Shown here: positions 24,595 to 32,916 of the stretch, in pieces
How the letters are laid out: each line of letters starts with the position of its first letter
How positions within the stretch are numbered: the first letter of the stretch is position 1
DNA from: an uncultured Collinsella sp.
Lineage (GTDB): Bacteria; Actinomycetota; Coriobacteriia; Coriobacteriales; Coriobacteriaceae
Assembly (NCBI GenBank): GCA_902496455.1
Contig: CABVAY010000022.1
Coordinates: 1 to 36,967 of the forward strand
DNA: 36,967 nt
Direction: 5' to 3'
The notes under the pieces: model-generated
Told to the model about the DNA's origin: nothing
The model's database searches: none
Seen by the model: the letters and a program-made list of their open reading frames with translations, nothing else
Translations under genes and position numbers: made by a program

Positions 24595-26510
24595 ATGGTC
24601 ACATTCGATCGCAACCCGCAAGACTTTAAGTATCTGCGCCTGCTGTCGAGACAATTTCCTACCGAGCAATCCGCGTTTACCGAGATCATCAATCTCTCGG
24701 CCATTCTCAACCTGCCCAAAGGCACCGAGCATTTTATGAGCGACGTGCACGGCGAGTACGAAGCCTTTATGCACATCCTCAACAACTGCTCGGGCGTCGT
24801 GCGCGAGCATGTCGACGAGATCTTTGGCGACACGCTCACCTTTGACGAAAAGGGCGAGCTGTGCACGCTCATCTACTACCCGCGCGAGAAGATCGAGCTG
24901 GTCCGCAGCCGGCGCGAGGACTCCCCCACCTGGTACAAGACAATGCTCGACCAGCTCATCATGGTTGCCCGCTCGCTTTCGAGCCGCTATACGCGCTCCA
25001 AAGTGCGTAAGGCCATCCCGCGCGATTACGCCTACATCATCGACGAGCTGCTGCACACGCATCCGGACGAGAACAACTATCGTGTGCGTTATCACGAGCG
25101 CATCGTGGAGTCCATCCTAGAGACCGCAAGCGCCGACGACTTTATCGAGTCGCTCGCCTCGCTCATCAAGCGCCTCGCCGTCGACCACCTGCACCTGGTG
25201 GGCGATATCTTCGACCGTGGCGGCGGCGCTGCCAAGATTATGGACCGCCTGCTCACCTATCATTCGCTCGACATTCAGTGGGGCAACCACGATCTGCTGT
25301 GGATGGGCGCCGCCGCCGGTGAGCCCGCCTGCATCGCCACGGTGCTGCGCAACAACCTGCGCTACGACAATTACGAGATCCTTGAGAACGACTACGGCAT
25401 CTCGCTGCGCGAGCTTGTCGCCTTTGCCGATGCCACCTATACCGCCGGTGAGCCCATCAGCCCGCTGATTAAAGCCATCAACGTCCTGCTCTTTAAGCTC
25501 GAGGGCCAGATTATCCAGCGCCACCCCGAATTCGACATGACCAACCGCCTGCTGCTCGACAAGATCGACCACGACACCGGCACGGTCACGCTCGCCGACG
25601 GCAGCGTGTGGCCGCTCACGACCAACGACTTCCCCACCGTCGACCCGACGGACCCCTACACGCTCACGCCCCAGGAGCAACACATCATCGACAAGCTCGT
25701 GTCCGAGTTTGTCACCGCCGATCACCTGCATCGCCATATCGATTTCCTCTACACCCACGGCTCGATGTACAAGGTCACCAACGGCAATCTGCTGTTCCAT
25801 GGCTGCGTGCCGCTCAACGAAGACGGCACCTTTAGCAGCATGAACTGCCTGGGTGCCTGGCACGCCGGCCGCGATTATCTCGATTTTTGCGACCGCATCG
25901 CCCGCCGCGCCTGGCGCGTGGGCGACCGCGACGCCCTCGACTGGATGTGGTACCTGTGGATCGGCTTTAACTCACCCGCCAGCGGACGCCTGGTGCGCAC
26001 CTTTGAGCGCGCCTATATCGCCGATAAGAGCACCTGGGTCGAGCCGATGGACCCGTACTTTACGCTTACCAAGTCGCCCTCGGTCTGCGATGACATCATG
26101 CGCGAGTTTGGCGTCGCGCCATGGCATGCTCGCCGACCGGCCACATCATCAACGGCCACACGCCCGTTAAAACCACCAAGGGCGAACAGCCCATCCGCGC
26201 CGAGGGCAAGCTGCTGGTCATCGATGGCGGCTTTTGCCGCGCTTACCATCCCAAGACGGGTATCGCCGGCTATACGCTCATCTCGAGCTCGCGCGGCTGC
26301 CGCCTCAAGTCGCACCGGGCCTTTACGACGGTTGCCGAGGCACTCACGCGCAACGTGGACATCGAAAGCGAGACCAACCGTTTTGACCAAGCAGACCGTC
26401 GCCGCATGGTGAGCGACACCGATACTGGCGCCAAGATCCGCAGCCAGATCCAGGACCTGCGCCAGCTGCTCGATGCATATAGAAACGGTGCTATCGAGGA
26501 GCGCGCCTAG
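24595..26510 (+). pseudogene. fbp: Class III fructose-1,6-bisphosphatase with an apparent frameshift
   Basis: Class III FBPase makes fructose 6-phosphate in gluconeogenesis. From the ATG at 24595 (GGAAGGTG upstream) the frame has the family start and the metallophosphatase motifs MSDVHGEYE, VGDIFDRGGGA and WGNHD. After REFGVAPWHA, near 26125, the frame loses homology and runs to a stop at 26412. The expected continuation TGHIINGHTPVKTTKGE, IDGGFCRAYHPKTGIAGY and the C terminus is in another frame, ending at 26510. The change is -1 (or +2) between about 26118 and 26142. Frame-corrected length is about 638, normal for the family. No slippery site is evident, so this is a disrupted gene or a sequence error. 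If expressed as is, the protein loses the last domain segment. Confidence 0.85.
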
Positions 26511-26588
26511 CACCACCCGCGGGGATTGGCTAAACTTGCTGAGTTTGTCATCCCCGCGGCGCTTCGGCGCCAGCTTAAGGCAGGTACC

Positions 26589-26984
26589 ATGCAAAAGCTC
26601 CTTGCGCAGATCATGAAATTTGGCGTCGTCGGTGTCATTGCCACGGTTATCGACTTTGGCATTATGAATCTGCTCCACTACGGTCTGGGCCTCAACATCC
26701 TAATCGCCAACACCAGCGGCTTTATCATCTCACTCATCTTTAACTACCTCGCAAGCATGAAGTACGTGTTTGCGCACAAGGAAGGCATGAGCCGCCGCCG
26801 CGAGTTCATCATCTTTGTCGTGCTGTCCGTGATCGGTTTGGTGCTCAACGACGGCATCGTGCTGGCGCTCAACGCCGGCCTGGGACTCGAGGCCAATATC
26901 GCCAAGATCTGCGCCACCGCGCTTGTCATGGTCTACAACTTTGTGACCCGAAAAATCTTCCTGGAGGGCGACGAGACAAAATAG
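26589..26984 (+). CDS. GtrA family membrane protein (copy 1)
   Basis: GtrA-like proteins have four membrane spans and are thought to flip or help move polyprenyl-linked sugars for cell-surface glycosylation. The 131-residue protein has four hydrophobic segments, with the loop FNYLASMKYVFAHKEGMS between the second and third and VYNFVTRKIFLEG at the end, both typical. The frame is open upstream, but the ATG at 26589 has AAGGCAGG before it. A paralogue follows 219 bases later. No glycosyltransferase gene is next to it, unlike many gtrA loci. Confidence 0.88.
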   Translation: MQKLLAQIMKFGVVGVIATVIDFGIMNLLHYGLGLNILIANTSGFIISLIFNYLASMKYVFAHKEGMSRRREFIIFVVLSVIGLVLNDGIVLALNAGLGLEANIAKICATALVMVYNFVTRKIFLEGDETK

Positions 26985-27013
26985 CTCGAAACCCCTGCAG
27001 CATTACGGCGCCC

Positions 27014-27106
27014 ACGGACGACGCGCACTCAGCGCAGTATCGTCCGTAGGTGTCGCTCGTTTACGGGCAAATTTTCAACGTTTGCGGATTAGCTCTTGAA
27101 AATTTG
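27014..27106. repeat. Two inverted repeats between the GtrA genes
   Basis: ACGGACGA (27014-27021) pairs with TCGTCCGT (27040-27047), with an inner GCGC/GCGC pair. CAAATTTTCAA (27068-27078) pairs perfectly over 11 bp with TTGAAAATTTG (27096-27106). The first may end the copy 1 transcript and the second may be an operator for copy 2. The 219-base gap holds no other gene. Confidence 0.5.
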
Positions 27107-27203
27107 GCGAGTTCATATAGTTCTTGGCAAAGACCTTACGTTTCCCTTGTAAAAGCTCTAAAGTATCCTCTGCTCGATTCATCAACGCATTGGATGTGAT
27201 TAC

Positions 27204-27611
27204 GTGCGCAAGGCGCTGGCACAACCTCATACCAAGCAGTTCCTCAAGTTTGCCGTCGTGGGTCTTATCTCCTTTGGCATCGACTGGGGCATGCTCATTG
27301 CGCTCGTCGAGCTGTTCCACCTCGACTTTTTGATGAGCACCACGATCTCGTTTATCACGTCCGTCGTGGTCAACTACTGGCTCAGCATGAAGTACGTGTT
27401 CGACCACCGCGAAGGCATGAGCCGCAAGCGCGAGTTCACGATCTTCACCATCCTGTCGGTGATCGGCCTGGGCCTCAACGACCTGTATATGTTTGTGGGC
27501 GTCACGTTTTTGAGCATCGGCTACCAGGCCATGAAGGCCATCGCCACGTTCCTCGTCACCTGGTACAACTACTTCAGCCGCCGCTTCTTCCTCGAGGGCG
27601 CACGGTCGTAG
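27204..27611 (+). CDS. GtrA family membrane protein (copy 2)
   Basis: This 135-residue four-span protein is a paralogue of the gene at 26589. They share the central run SMKYVF-H-EGMSR-REF and the following SVIGL-LND, and both end in a short basic Arg-Phe-Phe-Leu-Glu type tail. There is no ATG near the expected start; GTG at 27204 is the best choice, with only a weak GGA upstream, so translation may be low or the start misplaced. A strong terminator follows at 27638. The pair looks like a tandem duplication that has diverged. Confidence 0.85.
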   Translation: MRKALAQPHTKQFLKFAVVGLISFGIDWGMLIALVELFHLDFLMSTTISFITSVVVNYWLSMKYVFDHREGMSRKREFTIFTILSVIGLGLNDLYMFVGVTFLSIGYQAMKAIATFLVTWYNYFSRRFFLEGARS

Positions 27612-27637
27612 TCGATTCACTATTTGCTTGAATGTAT

Positions 27638-27676
27638 AACCGGTTGGAATTCCCGTTCCAACCGGTTTTTTTGTTT
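27638..27676 (+). terminator. Intrinsic terminator after the GtrA genes
   Basis: A perfect 12-bp stem (27638-27649 with 27656-27667) with a six-base loop is followed by TTTTTTTGTTT. Confidence 0.92.
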
Positions 27677-27711
27677 GCAGAGAGACCCGGCGACCCAGTC
27701 CCATTCGCATG

Positions 27712-27749
27712 AAAAACGGGCGGTCCGGATGTTGGTCCGAACCGCCCGT
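27712..27749 (-). terminator. Intrinsic terminator of the DUF4430 operon
   Basis: On the minus strand a 9-bp stem ACGGGCGGT/ACCGCCCGT with an inner CGGA/TCCG pair is followed by five T. It lies 22 bases after the stop of the second DUF4430 gene. Confidence 0.9.
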
Positions 27750-27771
27750 CTGGCGCGCTATGTCGGGGCCT

Positions 27772-28674
27772 CTAGCCCGTTACGTAATACCAAACAACGT
27801 TGTCGCCATTGGAGAGAACGTAGTTACTGCAGGCCGTCATGGGCGTTGTGCCGTTGACGGAGTACATCCAGCCGCTCGTGCCGCCGTACTGTTTCTCGGC
27901 CAAACCACCAATCGCGGAGACATACGTACCGTACGACGAGCCATGTGCGTTGACAGAAAGGCCCAGCGCGCACAGGGCATCGTAGACGGTAGCGCCTTCG
28001 TTAAAGGTAAAGGTGCCACCAGAGGACACAGGATTGCCCACAGAGCTCGATGTGACCGAGACCGTCACCGTAACGTAGTTGGACTCCTGCGAGCCGCCCT
28101 GTCCGCCCGAGGGAGCGCTTCCGCCATTAGAGCTGGAGGCCCCATCAGACGACTGACCGCCGCCCGAAGAAGCACCGCCAGACACATTGGGAGTAGCGCC
28201 GGCTCCCGTATTCTGGGCAGCGGATTTATCTCCAGACTTCTTGCCGCCCTGACCATCGGACTTCTTGCTATCCGAGCTTTTATGCGATTCCTTGTCCGAA
28301 GACTCAGAATCGTCCTTGCCGTCGTTCGAACCCTTGGACTCGTCTTTTGCATCATTCGATGACTTGGAATCCTCGAAACTGGCCTCGCCCGAAGTCGTAG
28401 TCGAGCCAGACGCCCTGGTGTCCTTGGTGACGACGCTCTCCCCCGTCACGGTCTGAATGATCCAGTCGATGGACCAGGCACCGCTTGTGGAAGGATGGAC
28501 GAAACCCAGCGAGACGACGATCAGAATGGTGCAAGCGGCAGTCAGAACGCCAAGGAGTGCCTTGCGACGAGGGGCGGACGCCGCCGAAGCGGCGCCCTTT
28601 TGCTTTGGATCATCGAGCTGGATAAACGAGGAGTCGGGCTGTTGCCCGTTGGTCTCCTTGAGCTTATCGGGCAT
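27772..28674 (-). CDS. Membrane-anchored DUF4430 protein, B12-regulated operon
   Basis: The 300-residue protein has a basic N terminus, one membrane segment (about residues 38-58) and an exported low-complexity stalk rich in S, D, K and G (about 80-190). It ends in one DUF4430 domain, a fold like the C-terminal domain of transcobalamin. Domain marks are FNEGATVYDALCALG, a GTYVSAIGG strand, GWMYSVNG and GDNVVWYYV at the very end. The ATG at 28674 overlaps the upstream gene by 11 bases and has AAGGGTGA before it, so the two are translationally coupled. A GTG nine bases earlier is possible. The role in capturing cobalamin is inferred from the domain and the upstream riboswitch; the ligand is not proven. 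Confidence 0.88.
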   Translation of the reverse strand: MPDKLKETNGQQPDSSFIQLDDPKQKGAASAASAPRRKALLGVLTAACTILIVVSLGFVHPSTSGAWSIDWIIQTVTGESVVTKDTRASGSTTTSGEASFEDSKSSNDAKDESKGSNDGKDDSESSDKESHKSSDSKKSDGQGGKKSGDKSAAQNTGAGATPNVSGGASSGGGQSSDGASSSNGGSAPSGGQGGSQESNYVTVTVSVTSSSVGNPVSSGGTFTFNEGATVYDALCALGLSVNAHGSSYGTYVSAIGGLAEKQYGGTSGWMYSVNGTTPMTACSNYVLSNGDNVVWYYVTG

Positions 28675-31600
28675 TACCGTCACCCTTGTCGCGCTTGGTC
28701 AGCACGAAGACGGCGATTAGCGCAAGGCCAATCACGCCGGCGGCGATGCCAACGATGGCGAGCGGATTGGTGCCAGTCTCCTGCTCGGCAGCACTAGAGG
28801 ACTTCTTAGCAGTGGTCGTGGAAGCAGCACCCGTATCGGACTTGGAATCGGACTTCTTGTCGGACTTGCTGTCCTTCTTGTCAGACTTCTTGTCAGACTT
28901 CTTGTCAGACTTCTTCTCGTCCTTCTTGTCGGACTTATCGGAGTCCTTCTTGTCGGACTTGTTGTCCTTGGTCTCAGTCTTGGTCGACACCGTCGTCTTG
29001 GTCGTCGGCTTATGACCCGGGGCGACAGCGCCGCCAGCCTGCTGGCCCTTCGTGCCGGAGCCGGAACCCGTGCCAGCGCCAGCACCGGAACCGTTACCAG
29101 CGCCACCATTGCCGCCATTGGAGCCAGAACCGCCATTGCCGCCAGGGTTAACGGCATTCTTGGTCCACTTGGCATACAGCGTCAGATCGGCCGTCACCGG
29201 CGTACTGAAGTCATACGCCTGCGTGCAAGCCTCATCGGTATACCAACCGCCGAAAGTGTAGCCATCGCGCGTCGGATCGGCCGGCTTGACCAGCTTGCCA
29301 TCGGCCGTAGCAACAAACTTAGTGTCGCAAGCAGACCCGCCGTTGGAATTAAAGACAACCGTCCAAGACTCAACGGCCCCAAGCTTGAACAGCGTGCCCG
29401 AGTCATTGATGTAGTACAGGTTGCCAGATGCATCGGCAATGACCGGAGAGTCGCAGTGCTGGTAATGGCCAGCCGCATCATAAATCTGCGTCGCCTCTGC
29501 ATCGCCGAGCGTATAGCGATACACGCCACCACCAGCAGAGTAGTTGACGTAATCCTTGCTATCCGCGCTGTTAACGGTGAAGTACACATAGGTCTTGCCG
29601 CCCTGAACACTCACCAGCGGAGTAGCAGCAATACCGTTGAGGCCAGCCGGCAGCGCCTTGCCGTCGGCAGCAGCGACCATCGTGGTCTTACCCGTCTTCA
29701 GGTTATAGAGAGCCAGAGCAGAGCCAGTAGCCGTCTGTCCGCCGACAATCAAGTTTTCGCCAGCCACCGCCGGTGCGCTCATGTTATTAGTAAGACCCAG
29801 GTCGACTGTCTTCTGCTCGCTCAGCACGCCCTTCGCCGAAAGCGAAATCACATGGAGCTTTCCATCGTGCGTCATCTGATAGAAGGTCGAACCATTGGAC
29901 GGATCGGCAATGCAATCGGCATTTGCGACAGCGCCGAGCTTCATGGTCGAGACGACATCGCCCGTCGTCTTATCAATGCACTTAAGCGTGCCCGCGCTCG
30001 TAGGAACGATGGCATACTTATCCGTCAAAGCCGCACCAGTCCAGTAATAGCCCTCGGCAGGGTCGATGTTCTGCCAAGAAACTTCGCCCGTGGCAATCTT
30101 AATGCGCGAAAGGGAGCCGTTGCCGTAGGTCGCGTTGTAATTCTCGTCATACGAAATATCGACCGAGCCTACATAGACGTACTCGCCGTCCGAAACAACG
30201 GTGCAGGAGCTCTGCGTCAAGTCCGTCAAACCAGGCGTCAACCACTTGCAGATCAGCTTGTCTGCAGTAATCGCCTGGACCGCACCGCCGTTGAGCGGAA
30301 CAATGATAAGGCCATTGGTATAGATCGGACGAGAGGTATAGCTCACCTTGGAGGCAAGCGGCGCAGAGGCAACCTTTTTGCCCGTGGACGAATCGATCTT
30401 AATGAGCTCGTTCTCGGTCGCGATGTACACAAAACCGTTAGCGATGACAGGTTCGCTGCAGTTGGCATACTGCTGACCAGACTCGGCCTTCCAATCGAAG
30501 GCCCACTTAAGACCGGCGGCCTGCGCAGGCGTCTTGGCATCCGTTACGGTCGAACCGTTGCCACTGTTGCCGTAGCCGGCCCACTCGGCACCCCAATCAG
30601 GAGCCGTCGCGCTCGGGTCCACGACAATCTTGTCGGGATCGGGCATGGCCGAATCGTCGGTGGTATATGCAAGCGTAACCTTATCGCCGCTCTTGAGCGT
30701 AATCTGATTGGCGCAGAGTAAGGAGGGCTCTCCATTGATATACAGGTGCCAATATTTTTTGGTCGCACCATCATAGCCGTACGTCTTGCCTCCGAACGGC
30801 GAGTCGATGGAATTGAGGAACCAGTACTCACCACTCTGAGAGCCGTTGTACGTAACGCCCTTGGCCTTCAGAAATGCCTCAATAAGGTTCTGGGCCGTGG
30901 AGCCTTCGGGCAAAGAAACATTGCTTGCCGAGCCCCAGCGAGTATTGTTGCCGTTGACATCGGGACCGATAACATCGACAGACCCAAGAACCTGGCCAGG
31001 AAGGGCATCGGCGTCAGCACCATACATAAAGGTGACGGCGTCACCCTCCTGGAGCTTGTAGGCACCGGCGCCAACGTCGGCGAACTTGCCATTTACGTAG
31101 AATTGCCAATAGCTCTTGGTCACAGCATCCCAGCCATAGGACTTACTGTCGAACGGCGAAGTAATGCCGTTAAGGAACCAGCCCCAAGACGATTCGCCAG
31201 CATCGAGAGTAAGGCCGGTCTGCTCAAGGAGATCCTTGGCAGTAGAGCCCGCCTTGAGACTCGTCTGGCCCGTCGAGGCCCACACCTGCTGTTTGCCGTC
31301 CTTGTCCTTGCCAAGCACCTGAACGGAAGCATGGACAGAATCGGACGGCAACTGGTCGCCCCAGCCACCGTAGAACCACGTGACGGTATCGCCGGCATGG
31401 ATGGTGACATTGTCCGCCGTATAGTCACTCGACTTGCCGTTGACAAACAGCTGCCAATAGGTCGAACAATCGAGCGGCGTACCCAGCTCAACGCCGTTGT
31501 ACTTAAGGCTTAGAATGAAGGAGCCCGCAGCAACGGCGTCGATGCCATTCGCCTCGAGCGCGACCTTCGTAAGGTCAAGTGCGCTCGAGCCGGACGTCAC

Positions 31601-32485
31601 CACATACTGCGCGTTATCGACCCAAGTCTGAGTCTTGCCCTGGGCATCGCGACCAATGACGGTCACATTTGCGGCAACCTGGTCCTTAACGACAGGGGAC
31701 GAGCTACCAGCCGTATAGGCAAACTCAATCTTCTGCCCCTGGGTGAGCTTGACGCTGCTCGCGCCAACCGAGGAAGACGCGCCGTCGACGAACAGCTGCC
31801 AGAAGGCATAAGTCGCCGGATCGTAGGCAAGCGTGCGGCCATCGCTCGGGGATGTGATGCTTTTGAGGTAGAAACCGTATGCCGTGTTCGGATCGTAATC
31901 CGCCTTGAAGCCCGTCTTCTCCTGTAGCTTAATGAAGGCATCCGCAGCCGTCGCGCCCTCGTCGAGCTTGAGCTGCGTAGGCGCCACCCAGGTCTGAGCC
32001 TTGCCGTCGGCATCGGTGCCGATAATCGAGAACGAGACCTCGATTTGCTTCTTGGCGACATCGCCAGTTTCTGTCGGGTTCTCTGTCTGGACGGCAGCCG
32101 CGGCGGCAGATCCTGCTTGGCCAGCGGATGCCGTCGAAGACTGCTCGCTCGTGGCAGGACTCTCCCCCGTCGCCGAGCCTTCGTCGCCAGTTGCTGCCTC
32201 TGTAGTGGCGGCACTAGCTGCAGGCGCGCTCCCGGAATCCGAAACCTCGGCGCCGCTCTGCTCAGCGGTACCGCCCGCAAGCGCTGCGTCCTCGCCTGGC
32301 GTCGTAGCCTGAGCCACAGCGTCGGTAATGCCCTCGGCACCCTCGGCCCACAGCTGAGCCGGCGTGGTGCCAAAGGCCATCGCGAAGGCCAGGAATGCCA
32401 CCAGGCAGCGCTTTGCCACGCCGCGCGCGATTACGCCACGGCGACGAAGCGAGGCACGCTGGCACTCGTCCTCAAACATATCCAT
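28664..32485 (-). CDS. Large surface protein: four DUF4430-like repeats, beta-propeller, InlB repeat, anchor
   Basis: The 1273-residue protein has a signal peptide (basic start, core LVAFLAFAMAFG, end about residue 47), an Ala/Ser/Thr-rich linker, and four repeats of about 110 residues (about 147-262, 268-374, 382-490, 498-610). Each repeat has a VxGxDxxGK start and an aromatic YWQLFVNG-type strand, as in DUF4430. A PQQ-like beta-propeller follows (about 655-1070), then one InlB/Listeria-Bacteroides repeat (GYTFGGWYTDEACT). Next come a Gly-rich and a Lys/Ser/Asp stalk and a C-terminal membrane span with a basic end (TKRDKGDGNAR). No LPxTG motif is present. I start at the ATG at 32485, which has AGGAG upstream; an ATG at 32566 after GGAAGGGGG is the alternative. 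The gene follows a cobalamin riboswitch. Inference: surface capture of corrinoid or a carrier of it. Confidence 0.9.
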   Translation of the reverse strand: MDMFEDECQRASLRRRGVIARGVAKRCLVAFLAFAMAFGTTPAQLWAEGAEGITDAVAQATTPGEDAALAGGTAEQSGAEVSDSGSAPAASAATTEAATGDEGSATGESPATSEQSSTASAGQAGSAAAAAVQTENPTETGDVAKKQIEVSFSIIGTDADGKAQTWVAPTQLKLDEGATAADAFIKLQEKTGFKADYDPNTAYGFYLKSITSPSDGRTLAYDPATYAFWQLFVDGASSSVGASSVKLTQGQKIEFAYTAGSSSPVVKDQVAANVTVIGRDAQGKTQTWVDNAQYVVTSGSSALDLTKVALEANGIDAVAAGSFILSLKYNGVELGTPLDCSTYWQLFVNGKSSDYTADNVTIHAGDTVTWFYGGWGDQLPSDSVHASVQVLGKDKDGKQQVWASTGQTSLKAGSTAKDLLEQTGLTLDAGESSWGWFLNGITSPFDSKSYGWDAVTKSYWQFYVNGKFADVGAGAYKLQEGDAVTFMYGADADALPGQVLGSVDVIGPDVNGNNTRWGSASNVSLPEGSTAQNLIEAFLKAKGVTYNGSQSGEYWFLNSIDSPFGGKTYGYDGATKKYWHLYINGEPSLLCANQITLKSGDKVTLAYTTDDSAMPDPDKIVVDPSATAPDWGAEWAGYGNSGNGSTVTDAKTPAQAAGLKWAFDWKAESGQQYANCSEPVIANGFVYIATENELIKIDSSTGKKVASAPLASKVSYTSRPIYTNGLIIVPLNGGAVQAITADKLICKWLTPGLTDLTQSSCTVVSDGEYVYVGSVDISYDENYNATYGNGSLSRIKIATGEVSWQNIDPAEGYYWTGAALTDKYAIVPTSAGTLKCIDKTTGDVVSTMKLGAVANADCIADPSNGSTFYQMTHDGKLHVISLSAKGVLSEQKTVDLGLTNNMSAPAVAGENLIVGGQTATGSALALYNLKTGKTTMVAAADGKALPAGLNGIAATPLVSVQGGKTYVYFTVNSADSKDYVNYSAGGGVYRYTLGDAEATQIYDAAGHYQHCDSPVIADASGNLYYINDSGTLFKLGAVESWTVVFNSNGGSACDTKFVATADGKLVKPADPTRDGYTFGGWYTDEACTQAYDFSTPVTADLTLYAKWTKNAVNPGGNGGSGSNGGNGGAGNGSGAGAGTGSGSGTKGQQAGGAVAPGHKPTTKTTVSTKTETKDNKSDKKDSDKSDKKDEKKSDKKSDKKSDKKDSKSDKKSDSKSDTGAASTTTAKKSSSAAEQETGTNPLAIVGIAAGVIGLALIAVFVLTKRDKGDGNAR
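28850..28975. repeat. Tandem 12-base coding repeat (Lys/Ser/Asp stalk)
   Basis: Imperfect copies of a CTTCTTGTCAGA-type 12-mer encode SDKK units in the stalk of the large surface protein. Three neighbouring copies are identical, so copy number may vary between strains. This would change the stalk length, not the frame. Confidence 0.85.
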
Positions 32486-32629
32486 TTGTCTCCTACTGTC
32501 TGTACTTGGAGCGTTGCCTTGAAGCTGCCCCACGTCATCGCGCATGTTGCGCTCGAGTTCCCCCATCGGGGTCCCCCTTCCCTCCAGAGCCCTATGCACA
32601 CCGGCGGCATACGCCGCAGCCGCATGCAA

Positions 32630-32800
32630 GATGGGAGGCGATCCGACTTAACCTTAACGACTCGGGCGCGCCGTCCGATCTGCGACGCGAACATCCCGAG
32701 CCAAGAGGAATTACGGTTACTGGTACAGCCGGGGACTTGCACCCCGATTCTCCCAAACGCGCAGGAAAACCGCGCATTCGTGCGTCTCCGCACCACCATC
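32630..32800 (-). promoter_or_regulatory. Cobalamin (B12) riboswitch
   Basis: On the minus strand this has the cobalamin aptamer marks: GGGAG then GGGGTGCAAGTCCCCGGCTG, a shortened form of the core with the GGTGCAAGTCC box, then CCAGTAACCG. The 3' box AAGTCGGATCGCC is close to the consensus AAGCCAGGATACC. Closing stem P1 pairs GATGG (32796-32800) with CCATC at the other end (32630-32634). The expression platform lies in 32486-32629 and has a GCGGC-GTAT-GCCGC hairpin (32604-32617). CCCC-GAT-GGGG around the ATG at 32566 suggests control of translation. The family normally turns expression off when B12 is plentiful. TTGACG at 32819-32824 may be the -35 box. Confidence 0.88.
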
Positions 32801-32837
32801 TAGGCCATCGATTAAAACCGTCAATATGCTATCACGC

Positions 32838-32865
32838 AAAAGGGCCTCGCACGCAGGCGAAGCCC
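32838..32865 (-). terminator. Intrinsic terminator of the UbiB operon
   Basis: On the minus strand GGGCTTCGC pairs with GCGAGGCCC (one mismatch, six-base loop), followed by TTTT. It lies 52 bases after the UbiB stop and just upstream of the B12 riboswitch. Confidence 0.8.
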
Positions 32866-32916
32866 AAGGTAAAAGCTATTGTTTGCGATAGGAGAATGTG
32901 GTGACGGTCACAGCCT

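Noticed and set aside
26110..26145. Programmed ribosomal frameshift in fbp
   Set aside because: No X-XXY-YYZ slippery heptamer or run of identical bases is visible at the frame change, and class III FBPases are not known to be recoded.
26985..27203. tRNA or other known RNA gene between the GtrA genes
   Set aside because: The hairpins do not form a cloverleaf and no T-loop or CCA-end pattern is present.
28664..28800. Sortase LPxTG anchor at the end of the large surface protein
   Set aside because: The region reads QETGTNPLAIVG before the membrane span. It lacks the Leu-Pro pair, so I call a membrane anchor only.
28850..28975. CRISPR-like array
   Set aside because: The 12-base repeats are contiguous, in frame and encode an SDKK stalk; there are no spacers.
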